Below the pieces are notes generated by a model. It saw only the letters and a list, made by a program, of their open reading frames with translations. It had not been told where the DNA came from and made no database searches. From positions 6,076,001-6,140,000 of the forward strand of contig NZ_CP160453.1 in assembly GCF_040744945.1 (NCBI RefSeq): a stretch of 64,000 nt of DNA, written 5' to 3'. The position numbers and the translations under genes were made by a program. This document shows positions 25,435 through 33,280 of the stretch, piece by piece. Numbering within the stretch: position 1 is the first letter of the stretch; each line of letters opens with the position of its first letter. This DNA is from Saccharothrix sp. HUAS TT1. GTDB lineage: Bacteria > Actinomycetota > Actinomycetes > Mycobacteriales > Pseudonocardiaceae.

Positions 25435-28400
25435 TCAGGTCGAGGCCGCGGTGGTCGCCGCGCGGGCGCGCAGCAGGTCCGACGCGGCCGCGCGCAGCCC
25501 GGCCCGGTCGAGGTCGGCGTAGGACGACACGGCTTCGCCGTAGGCCGCCCGGTCGGCCTGCTCGGCGTCCGCCCTGGCCGCCGCGCCGGACATGGTCGGC
25601 TGGAAGTTGCGCAGGTAGCCGAACCGCTCGGCCAGGGCGACCATCCGGGCCGCCGACCGCGCGAGGACCGGGTCACCGGCCCTCGCGCGGTCGGTCACGG
25701 CGGTGGCCAGCAGCAGCGTGCCGCACATCGCCTGCTCGACCACGTACGGCGGCGGGTCGACCAGCGGGTGGGCCAGCAGGTGCGCCAGGCGGTCCGGCAG
25801 CGCGTCGGCGACGTCGGCGACCTCGGCGAGCCGGCCGTGCCTGGCGTGCGCGACGACGGCCACCGAGCGCGCCTCCACCACCCACGGGTCCGAGCCGTCG
25901 GCGGCGCGGAGCAGGTCGAGCACCCGCCGCCACAGCCGCAGGCCGGCCTCCACCTCGCCGCGGGCGAACCGCACCTCGGCCCGGATGCCCAGGTCGTAGC
26001 CGACCGCCTTGGCCTCCTCCACGTCGAGCACGACGCCCGCCAGCCCGGCCAGCCACCGCTCGGCCTCGGCGGTCTCGCCGAGCTGGAGGTTGGCCAGCAC
26101 GAGCCACACCCTGGCGCCGGCCTCGTCGGTCCGCGCGCCCAGCCGCCGGAGCACCGGCAGCGCCGCGACCAGGTGGTCGCGGGCCTGCGCGCCGAGCTCC
26201 GACCGCAGGCACAGCTCGGCCACCCGGCAGTGGCCGAACGAGCGGGGCCACGGCAGGTCCCGGTCGGTGAACAGGTCGAGCGCCCGCCGGGCCGCCCGCA
26301 ACGCCGCCCCGACGTCGCCCGCCGCGTCGAGGTGGTAGCCGGCCACGGTGTTCGCGACGGCGGCCACCAGCGGTTCGGCGCTGTCGCAGAGCCGGCGCAG
26401 CGCCGCCGGGTCGTCCACCGCGCCGACCACCCACCCGATCGCCCGGATCACCGTGTCCGGCCGCGCCGGGCCGAGCCGGCGGAGCGCGGCGGCCGCCCGC
26501 AGCGCTCGCGGCCCGGCAGCGACGTACGTGTGCACCACGACCAGGGTCAGGGCGGTCCGGGTCGCCTCGGTGAGCGCGGGCTCCGGCCGGTAGCGCGCCA
26601 ACGGCCGGGACGTCCACCGGATCAGGGCGGTGAGCCGCGCGTGGTCGGCGTCCAGGCTCCACAGGACGCCGAGCACCGCGACCAGCGCCGCGACGGTCGG
26701 CCGGTCGTCGCGGTCGAGGGCCTGCCGGAGCGCCTGCGCCAGGTTCTCCCGCTCCGCCCGGACGGCGGCGCAGGACGCGTAGGGGTCGGCGCCGAGCAGG
26801 TCCGCGTGGTGGGCCAGGCCGAACTCCCGCGCCCAGCCCAGGAACGCGGCCGTCGCGTCGTCGGTCCCGCCGGCGGGACGGGCGGCGCTGAACTCGCGGA
26901 CCGTCTCCAGCATCCGCAGCCGGGCACCCGAAGGGGTGTCGGACACCTTGAGCAGCGAGTGGTCGACCAGGTGTTCCAGCACCCGGTCGACCTCGCCCGC
27001 GGGCAGCGCCGCCAGCACCGCGCGCGCCGCGTCGGCGGTGAACCCGTCCGCGAACACCGACAGCGCCCGCATCGCCGCGCGACCGGCCGGTTCCAGCAGG
27101 TTCCAGCTCCAGTCGACCACCGCGTGCAGCGTGTGGTGGCGCTCCGGCGAGTCCCGGGCGCCGCCGCGCAGCAGGCCGAACCGGTCGTCCAGCCGTCGGG
27201 CCAGGTCCGCCACCGACAGGGTCCGCACCCTGGCGGCGGCCAGCTCGACCGCGAGCGGCAGCCCGTCGAGGTGCCGGCACACCTCCGCCACCGCCGCCGG
27301 CGGCAGGTCGACCCCGGGCCGGGCCGCCCGCGCCCGCTGCCCGAACAGCTCGACGCTGGTCGCCAGGCTCAGCTCCGGCAGCTGGTGGACCGACTCCGAG
27401 GACAGGCCGAGCGGCGTCCGGCCGGTGGTGAGGACGCGGGCCTCGGCGGTGGTCGACACCAGGGTCCGGACCAGGTCGGCCACGCCGGTGACGACGTGCT
27501 CGCAGTTGTCCAGCACCAGCAGGGACGGACCGGCGGCGAGCGCGGTCGCCACGGCCGCGGCGAGGTCGTCCACGACGCGCCTGCCCACGCCGACCGCCGC
27601 CGCCACCTCTCGTGCGACGTCCTCGTCACCGGTGATACCGGCGAGCGGGACGACGACGACCGCCGGCACGTCCGCCCGACGGGCCACGGCGTTGGCGAGC
27701 CGCGTCTTGCCCAGGCCGCCCGGCCCGACGATCGAGGTCACCCGCGACGTGCGCAGCAACGCCTCCACCGCGGCGACGTCGTCATCCCGGCCGAGCAGCG
27801 CGTTGGGCTCGTGCGCGACACCGCGCCGGACCGCCGGCGCCGCGCCCCGGAGCAGCCGCCGGTGCTCGGCCCGCAGGGCCGCGCCCGGATCGGCGCCGAG
27901 GTCGTCGCGCAACGCCCGCCGGTAGTCGTCGTAGCGGGCCAGGGCCGTAGCCGGGCCGACCGTCGCCGCCTCGCACCGCAGCAGCTCGACCAGCACCTCT
28001 TCGTCACGCGGTCGTTCGGCGGTCAGCTCGGCCAGCGGGTCGACCGCCTCCTCGGGCCGGTCGAGGCGGGCGAGGGCCAGGGCGCGCGCCCGCACGAGCG
28101 CGCGATGAGTGACCCGCCGCCGCGCGCGCAGGGCGGTGACCGGGTCGTCGACGTCCTCGACGGGTCCCGGTCCCGCCTCACCCCACAGGGCCAGTCCGGC
28201 GTCGGCGTGCGCGAGCGCGGCCGCGTGATCGCCCGCCCGCGCGCACCGCGCCGCCGCCTCGGCCCGGACCAGCACCGCCGAGCTGTCGACCTGGTCCTCC
28301 GCCAACGCCAGCCGGTAGCCCGTCGGCGTCCGGGCGATGACGTCGGCGCCGAACCGGGACCGGACCCGGGACACCAGGACCTGCAGCGCCTTGGCCGGGT

Positions 28401-28563
28401 GCTCCGGCCGGTCGTCCGGCCAGAGCCCGTCGACCAGCAGCCCGGCGCCGCAGCCGGTGCGCAGGTCGTCCGCGAGCAGCGCGACCAGACCCCGCAGCCG
28501 CGGACCGGCGATCTCCCGGTCGCGGAAGGACACCCGTGACAGCAGGACGAGGTCGGGGGTCAC
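25435..28563 (-). CDS. AfsR/SARP-family transcriptional activator with NB-ARC and long helical C-terminus
   Basis: A large regulator of about 1042 residues. An OmpR-like winged helix (about 1-95) and BTAD domain (about 100-250, LARYDDYRRALRDDLGADPGAALRAEHRRLL) form the SARP module. An NB-ARC/STAND ATPase follows (P-loop GPGGLGKT near 280-290, LLVLDNCEHV near 345, GLPLAVELAAARV near 430), then about 500 residues of TPR-like helices (WLVLANLQLGETAEAERWLAGL). The start at GTG 28563 is preferred because TACCCT, a perfect TAnnnT box, ends 6 bases earlier; GTG 28569 also fits the frame. SARP-like repeats before the neighbouring ABC operon make that operon a likely target. Confidence 0.88.
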   Translation of the reverse strand: MTPDLVLLSRVSFRDREIAGPRLRGLVALLADDLRTGCGAGLLVDGLWPDDRPEHPAKALQVLVSRVRSRFGADVIARTPTGYRLALAEDQVDSSAVLVRAEAAARCARAGDHAAALAHADAGLALWGEAGPGPVEDVDDPVTALRARRRVTHRALVRARALALARLDRPEEAVDPLAELTAERPRDEEVLVELLRCEAATVGPATALARYDDYRRALRDDLGADPGAALRAEHRRLLRGAAPAVRRGVAHEPNALLGRDDDVAAVEALLRTSRVTSIVGPGGLGKTRLANAVARRADVPAVVVVPLAGITGDEDVAREVAAAVGVGRRVVDDLAAAVATALAAGPSLLVLDNCEHVVTGVADLVRTLVSTTAEARVLTTGRTPLGLSSESVHQLPELSLATSVELFGQRARAARPGVDLPPAAVAEVCRHLDGLPLAVELAAARVRTLSVADLARRLDDRFGLLRGGARDSPERHHTLHAVVDWSWNLLEPAGRAAMRALSVFADGFTADAARAVLAALPAGEVDRVLEHLVDHSLLKVSDTPSGARLRMLETVREFSAARPAGGTDDATAAFLGWAREFGLAHHADLLGADPYASCAAVRAERENLAQALRQALDRDDRPTVAALVAVLGVLWSLDADHARLTALIRWTSRPLARYRPEPALTEATRTALTLVVVHTYVAAGPRALRAAAALRRLGPARPDTVIRAIGWVVGAVDDPAALRRLCDSAEPLVAAVANTVAGYHLDAAGDVGAALRAARRALDLFTDRDLPWPRSFGHCRVAELCLRSELGAQARDHLVAALPVLRRLGARTDEAGARVWLVLANLQLGETAEAERWLAGLAGVVLDVEEAKAVGYDLGIRAEVRFARGEVEAGLRLWRRVLDLLRAADGSDPWVVEARSVAVVAHARHGRLAEVADVADALPDRLAHLLAHPLVDPPPYVVEQAMCGTLLLATAVTDRARAGDPVLARSAARMVALAERFGYLRNFQPTMSGAAARADAEQADRAAYGEAVSSYADLDRAGLRAAASDLLRARAATTAAST

Positions 28564-28569
28564 CGGCAC

Positions 28570-28575
28570 AGGGTA
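28570..28575 (-). promoter_or_regulatory. -10 element of the SARP gene (leaderless start)
   Basis: TACCCT on the minus strand matches TAnnnT and is followed after 6 bases by GTG 28563. No -35 match and no ribosome site were found, so a leaderless transcript is likely. Confidence 0.4.
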
Positions 28576-28596
28576 GCCGGCGCCACCGACCCGCGG

Positions 28597-28635
28597 CCGG
28601 GTCCCGCCGCACCGCTGCGGTGCGGCGGGACCCGG
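28597..28635 (-). terminator. Terminator of the ThuA-DUF1080 / sugar dehydrogenase operon
   Basis: A perfect 18-bp inverted repeat (28597-28614 / 28618-28635) with a 3-nt loop begins 8 nt after the stop at 28643 on the minus strand. It would also insulate the SARP promoter. Confidence 0.7.
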
Positions 28636-28642
28636 CGGGCGG

Positions 28643-30340
28643 CTAGGGCAGCGTCCACTTCTGGTTGGCCGCGCCGAGGCAGTCCCAGATGTGCAGGACG
28701 GTGCCGTCGGCGCTGCTGACGCCCGCCGCGTCCAGGCAGCGGCCCGACTGCGGGTTGCGCAGCGAACCGTCGGACTGGGCGGTCCACTGCTGCGCGCCGG
28801 AGCCGTTGCACGTCCACAGCTGCGTCGGCGTGCCGTTCGCCGTGCCGCTGCGCTGCACGTCCAGGCACTTGCCCAGGGCCCGGATCGTGCCGTCGCCCGG
28901 CAACGTCCACCGCTGCGCGTTGGTGCCGTTGCACGTCCACAGCTGGATCTTCGTGCCGTCGGCCGAGTTCCCGCCGCTGATGTCCACGCACTTGCCGCCG
29001 AACCCGACGACCTGGCCGGTGCGGGTCGACCCGGACAGCTCCTTCACCCGGATGTTGCGGAACGACGCGTCGTCGCCGTCACCGTGGTTCTGGATGCCGA
29101 TGTGGCCCTGCTGCAGGCTGCGCACCGGGTCGGTGTTGGTGAAGTCGTTGACCCGCACCCCGTTGAGGAACACCTGCACCCGCTCGCCCTCGACGAGCAG
29201 TTCGAAGGTGTTCCACTCGCCCACCGGGTTGAGCGCGGCGTCGCGGGCGGCGACGTCGGCCGACTTGAAGCCGTACACCGCGCCGGTGGTCCGGTCGGCC
29301 GCGTCGGTGGCGTCGATCTGGATCTCGTAGCCGTTGTTGACCGCCGACCACGGGTCGCTGCTTGCCGGGAACCCGATGAACACGCCGGTGTTGTCGTCAC
29401 CGGCCAGCTTCCAGTCCAGCTTCAGCGAGTACGACCGGAACTCCTTGGCCGAGTACCACAGCATGCCGAGCCCGCCGTGCGAGGTGAGCGTGCCGTTCGC
29501 GAGGGTGAAGCCGCCGGGGCCGGCCTGGCTCCAGCCGTTGGTGTTGGAGCCGTTGAACAGCGACGTGTAGCCGGTCTCGGCGCGGCAGTCGGCGTCGGTC
29601 ACGCCGGCCGCGTAGCGCAGCCCGCCGAGCAGGTGCGCCCGGAACGCGGGCTCGGCGAAGGACTGCTCGGTGTGGCCGCCGCCGGTGTACCAGGACCGGC
29701 CGCCCTGGTAGGTCTGGCACCAGGCGATCGGGTGGTCGCCCATGTTGCCGCCCGAGTAGCTGCCCTCGTCCAGCCGGGCCAGGACCTTCACGTTCGACCG
29801 GGGGTTGGCCTGGAAGTTGTACCACTCGTCGGTGCGGACCCAGTCGCCGCCGAGGTGGGACGTCGAGGCGTGCGCCCGGTCCTCCACCCGCACCGCCGCC
29901 TGCTGGATCGCCGGGTGGGAGTGGAAGTACCCGCCCACCAGGCCGCCGTAGAACGGCCACTGGTACTCGGTGTCGGACGCGGCGTGCACGCCGACGTAAC
30001 CGCCGCCGCCGCGCACGTACGACTCGAAGGCGGTCTGCTGGGTGCTGTTGAGGACGTCACCGGTGGTCGACAGGAACACCACCGCCCGGTACTGGGCCAG
30101 GTTCGCGGTGGTGAAGGCCGCGCCGTCCTCGGTGGCGGTGACGGTGAAGTTGTTGGCGGCGCCCAGGTCGCGGATGGCCTGGATGCCGTTCGGGATGGAC
30201 GAGTGCCGGAAGCCCGCGGTCTTGGAGAAGACCAGCACCTTGTAGGAGGGGTCGGCCGCGGGCGCCGGGGCGGGCGCCACGGCGAAGATCATCACCGCCG
30301 AGGCGGCGATCGCCGTCAGCACGGATCGCAGTCGGGACAT
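28643..30340 (-). CDS. Secreted ThuA-DUF1080 (3-keto-disaccharide hydrolase) protein with ricin lectin domain
   Basis: A 565-residue extracellular protein: signal peptide 1-28; ThuA domain about 32-250 (VLVFSKTAGFRHSSIPNGI, GGYVGVHAASDTEYQW, FHSHPAIQQAAV, RSWYTGGGHTEQSF), a glutamine amidotransferase-like fold tied to keto-sugar use; DUF1080/PF06439 beta-sandwich about 255-430 (SLFNGSNTNGWSQ, LGMLWYSAKEFRSYSLKLDW, EIQIDATDA, GIQNHGDG); ricin-B domain about 440-565 with QLWTCNGT repeats. DUF1080 members hydrolyse 3-keto-glycosides, so this protein may cleave sugars oxidised by the dehydrogenase encoded upstream. GAGGAG precedes ATG 30340. It is 28 bp downstream of that dehydrogenase gene, in the same operon. 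The substrate is inferred. Confidence 0.88.
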   Translation of the reverse strand: MSRLRSVLTAIAASAVMIFAVAPAPAPAADPSYKVLVFSKTAGFRHSSIPNGIQAIRDLGAANNFTVTATEDGAAFTTANLAQYRAVVFLSTTGDVLNSTQQTAFESYVRGGGGYVGVHAASDTEYQWPFYGGLVGGYFHSHPAIQQAAVRVEDRAHASTSHLGGDWVRTDEWYNFQANPRSNVKVLARLDEGSYSGGNMGDHPIAWCQTYQGGRSWYTGGGHTEQSFAEPAFRAHLLGGLRYAAGVTDADCRAETGYTSLFNGSNTNGWSQAGPGGFTLANGTLTSHGGLGMLWYSAKEFRSYSLKLDWKLAGDDNTGVFIGFPASSDPWSAVNNGYEIQIDATDAADRTTGAVYGFKSADVAARDAALNPVGEWNTFELLVEGERVQVFLNGVRVNDFTNTDPVRSLQQGHIGIQNHGDGDDASFRNIRVKELSGSTRTGQVVGFGGKCVDISGGNSADGTKIQLWTCNGTNAQRWTLPGDGTIRALGKCLDVQRSGTANGTPTQLWTCNGSGAQQWTAQSDGSLRNPQSGRCLDAAGVSSADGTVLHIWDCLGAANQKWTLP

Positions 30341-30368
30341 CAGTTGCTCCTCGCTGGGTGGAAGGTGG

Positions 30369-33185
30369 TCACGGAGCGGTCCACTTCTGGTTGGCGGCGC
30401 CGTTGCAGTCCCAGATGTGCAGCGCGGTGCCGTCGGCGCTGCTGTTGCCCGACGCGTCCAGGCAGCGGCCCGACTGCGGGTTGCGCAGCGAACCGTCCGA
30501 CTGCGCGACCCACTGCTGCGCGCCGGAGCCGTTGCACGTCCACAGCTGCGTCTTCGTGCCGTTCGCCGTGCCGCCCGACTGCACGTCCAGGCACTTGCCG
30601 AGCGCGCGCAGCGTGCCGTCGGCGGACGCGGTCCACTGCTGGGCGGCGGTGCCGTTGCACGTCCACAGCTGGATCTTCGCGCCGTCGGCGGTGCTCGCGC
30701 CGCTCACGTCGACGCACTTGCCGCCGAGCCCGACGATCCGACCGGTCCGCGCGCCCGTGGTGAAGGTGAACTCGTCGAGGTCGAACAACGCGCCCGCGCC
30801 GCCCTTGAACACCAGGTACAGGGTGGTGGTGCCGGCGGGCCGGTTGGCCAGCGGCGCGGTGACGTCGGTGAACGTCTCCCAGCCGCCCGTCACCGGCACG
30901 GTCGCGGTGCCGAGCAGGGCCCCGGTGGCGGACCCGGCGCGCACCTCGATGGCGCCGCCGGCGCCCGCCGAGGAGACCCGGGCGCTGATCGACGTGGCGT
31001 CGGACAGCACGTAGGGCTGGAACGCGATCCAGTCGCCGTTGTGGATGTCGCCCACGGTCCGACCGCCGTGCGCCGGGGCGTGGTCGACCACCCGGATGCC
31101 GCTGGACGTGCCGTGGTGCTCGGCCTGCCGGGTCTTCGGCTGGGTGACGTGCTGGGTGTGCGTGGTGACGCCGCCGCGGTCGGTGTACTCGGCGTCCCAG
31201 ACGCCGTAGATGTTGGCGTTGGGGTCGTGCTCGCCGTCCTGGGGTGTCTGGACGGTGCCGGAGCACCCGGTGGCCTCGGTCAGCTTGTGGCCGTGCGAGT
31301 CGTGCCCGAGGATGTAGCTGATCTTGACCTTCGAGCAGTCGATCGCGCCGTCCTCGGGGTCGGTCACGGTGATCCGGAACGGCACCGCGCCGCCGAAGTC
31401 GAACAGCTGCCCGTTCTGCGGCAGGTTCAGGGTGACGGTCGGCGCGGTGTTGCCGACGGTCACCTGCACGCTCGCCCCGGCGGTCCGGCCGGTGCTGTCG
31501 GTGACCGTGAGGGTGGCGGTGTAGGAGCCGTTGCCCGCGTAGGTGTGCTGCGGGTTGGCCGCCGTGGACGTGCCGCCGTCGCCGAACTTCCAGGCGAACG
31601 TGATCGGGTCGCCGTCGGGGTCCGACGAGCCCGCCGAGGAGAAGTTCACCGTCAGCGGGGCCTGCCCGGACACCTTGTCGGCGGTCGCCCTGGCGATCGG
31701 CGCGTAGCCGCCGGACACGTGCTCGATCCGGTACAACGCCGAGTTGGCGTCGCCGGCGAACCAGCCGGTGCCGTAGTCCAGCACGTAGAGCGCGCCGTCC
31801 GGGCCGAACGCCAGGTCCATCACCTGGGTGCCGGTCCACGGGAACGCGGTGATGGCGCCGGGGTTGCCGCTGCCGTCGACCGCGACGTCCTTGATCCAGC
31901 GCCGGCCGAACTCGCCGGCGAAGAAGTGCCCGTCGTAGGACTGCGGGAACTTGACCGGGGAGTTCAGGTTCGGGTCGAACCGGTAGACCGGGCCGCCGGC
32001 GGGCGACTCGCTGCCGCAGCCGAACGCGGGCAGCGAGCAGTCGTCGTACTTGATCCACGCCGGCTTGGCCGCCGGTAGCGACCGCAGGCCGGTGTTGCGC
32101 GGCGAGTCGTTGGTGGCGCCGGTCGCGCAGGCGTACTTGCCGCCGGAGGCGCCGGTGGCGAAGTTGTAGTCGTTGTAGGTCTCGGCGGTGGTGTTCGAGC
32201 CGGTGCAGTAGGGCCAGCCGTAGAAGCCGGGGCCGGTGATCCGGTTGAACTCGACCTGGCCCGCCGGGCCGCGGGACGGGTTGGTGGCGCCCGCGTCCGG
32301 TCCGTAGTCGCCGAGGTAGACCACGCCGGTCGCCTTGTCCACGGTGAACCGGAACGGGTTGCGGAAGCCCATGGCGTAGATCTCGGCGCGGGTGCCCGCC
32401 GTGCCGGGCGCGAACATGTTGCCCGCCGGGACCGAGTAGCCGCCGTCGGCGTTGACCTTGATCCGGAGCAGCTTCCCGCGCAGGTCGTTGGTGTTGGCGC
32501 TGGTGCGCTGGGCGTCGAAGGCGGGGTTGCGGGCAGCCCGCTCGTCGAGCGGGCTGTAGCCGTCGGAGGCGAACGGGTTGCTGTCGTCGCCGGTGCTCAG
32601 GTAGAGGTTGCCGGCGGCGTCGAAGTCGATGTCGCCGCCGACGTGGCAGCACATGCCGCGGCTGGTGGGCACGTCGAGCACGACCTTCTCGCTGCCGGTG
32701 TTCAGCGTGCCGTCGGCGTTCAGCGCGAACCGGGACAGCCGGTTGACGCCGTTCCAGGCGGAGGCGTCGCCGTCGGACGGGGCGTCGCCCGCCGGGGTGG
32801 ACAGCGGGGGCGCGTAGTACAGGTAGACGTGCCGGTTCGCGGCGAAGTTCGGGTCGGCGGCGATGCCCTGCAGACCCTCTTCGTCGTGGGCGTAGACGGC
32901 GATCCGGCCCGAGACCTTGGTGTTGCCCGCGGCGTCGGTGAACCGGATCGTGCCGTCCCGGGAGGTGTGCAGGACCGACCGGTCGGGCAGGACGGTCATG
33001 GACATCGGCTCGCCCATCTCGGCGGCGCCCTTGGCGAGCGTCACCTGCTGGAACGAGGCCGCGGCGGCGACCGGGCCGGCCGCGACCGGTGACGCCCAGG
33101 TCGGCGTCGCGGCGGCTGCGCCCGCCGCCAGGAGCAGCGCTGCCGCCGCGAGTCGGGTGGGGGCGCGCAGGGATCTGGTCTTCAT
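30369..33185 (-). CDS. Secreted PQQ-type sugar dehydrogenase with PKD, CBM6 and ricin domains
   Basis: A 938-residue modular protein: signal 1-31; glucose/sorbosone dehydrogenase six-bladed propeller about 45-500 (RGMCCHVGGDIDFDAAGNLYLSTGDD, NTNDLRGKLLRI, AEIYAMGFRNPFRF, GPDGALYVLDYGTGWF); PKD about 500-590 (GSSDPDGDP, WKFGDG); a further beta domain about 592-690 (ILGHDSHGH); CBM6-like about 700-815; ricin-B about 815-938. The propeller family uses PQQ to oxidise aldose sugars outside the cell. AAGGA precedes ATG 33185. It shares an operon with the ThuA-DUF1080 gene downstream; the PA14 gene upstream has its own hairpin in between. No PQQ biosynthesis genes are in the window, so the cofactor is inferred from family. 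Confidence 0.88.
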   Translation of the reverse strand: MKTRSLRAPTRLAAAALLLAAGAAAATPTWASPVAAGPVAAAASFQQVTLAKGAAEMGEPMSMTVLPDRSVLHTSRDGTIRFTDAAGNTKVSGRIAVYAHDEEGLQGIAADPNFAANRHVYLYYAPPLSTPAGDAPSDGDASAWNGVNRLSRFALNADGTLNTGSEKVVLDVPTSRGMCCHVGGDIDFDAAGNLYLSTGDDSNPFASDGYSPLDERAARNPAFDAQRTSANTNDLRGKLLRIKVNADGGYSVPAGNMFAPGTAGTRAEIYAMGFRNPFRFTVDKATGVVYLGDYGPDAGATNPSRGPAGQVEFNRITGPGFYGWPYCTGSNTTAETYNDYNFATGASGGKYACATGATNDSPRNTGLRSLPAAKPAWIKYDDCSLPAFGCGSESPAGGPVYRFDPNLNSPVKFPQSYDGHFFAGEFGRRWIKDVAVDGSGNPGAITAFPWTGTQVMDLAFGPDGALYVLDYGTGWFAGDANSALYRIEHVSGGYAPIARATADKVSGQAPLTVNFSSAGSSDPDGDPITFAWKFGDGGTSTAANPQHTYAGNGSYTATLTVTDSTGRTAGASVQVTVGNTAPTVTLNLPQNGQLFDFGGAVPFRITVTDPEDGAIDCSKVKISYILGHDSHGHKLTEATGCSGTVQTPQDGEHDPNANIYGVWDAEYTDRGGVTTHTQHVTQPKTRQAEHHGTSSGIRVVDHAPAHGGRTVGDIHNGDWIAFQPYVLSDATSISARVSSAGAGGAIEVRAGSATGALLGTATVPVTGGWETFTDVTAPLANRPAGTTTLYLVFKGGAGALFDLDEFTFTTGARTGRIVGLGGKCVDVSGASTADGAKIQLWTCNGTAAQQWTASADGTLRALGKCLDVQSGGTANGTKTQLWTCNGSGAQQWVAQSDGSLRNPQSGRCLDASGNSSADGTALHIWDCNGAANQKWTAP

Positions 33186-33240
33186 GACGACGTCCTTCCA
33201 GGCTTCACTGCCCGACCGGGGGACCGGGAACGGCCGGGAC

Positions 33241-33270
33241 GGGGGTCCGCCGTGGCGGCGGCGGACCCCC
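33241..33270 (-). terminator. Hairpin after the PA14-propeller gene
   Basis: A perfect 12-bp stem (33241-33252 / 33259-33270) with a 6-nt loop starts 11 nt after the stop at 33281. It may terminate or attenuate transcription before the dehydrogenase gene at 33185. Confidence 0.55.
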
Positions 33271-33280
33271 TGGTCGATCG

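Noticed and set aside
25768..28539. 923-codon plus-strand frame opposite the SARP gene
   Set aside because: Low-complexity Arg/Gly/Gln translation with no domains; the minus strand has clear BTAD and NB-ARC motifs.
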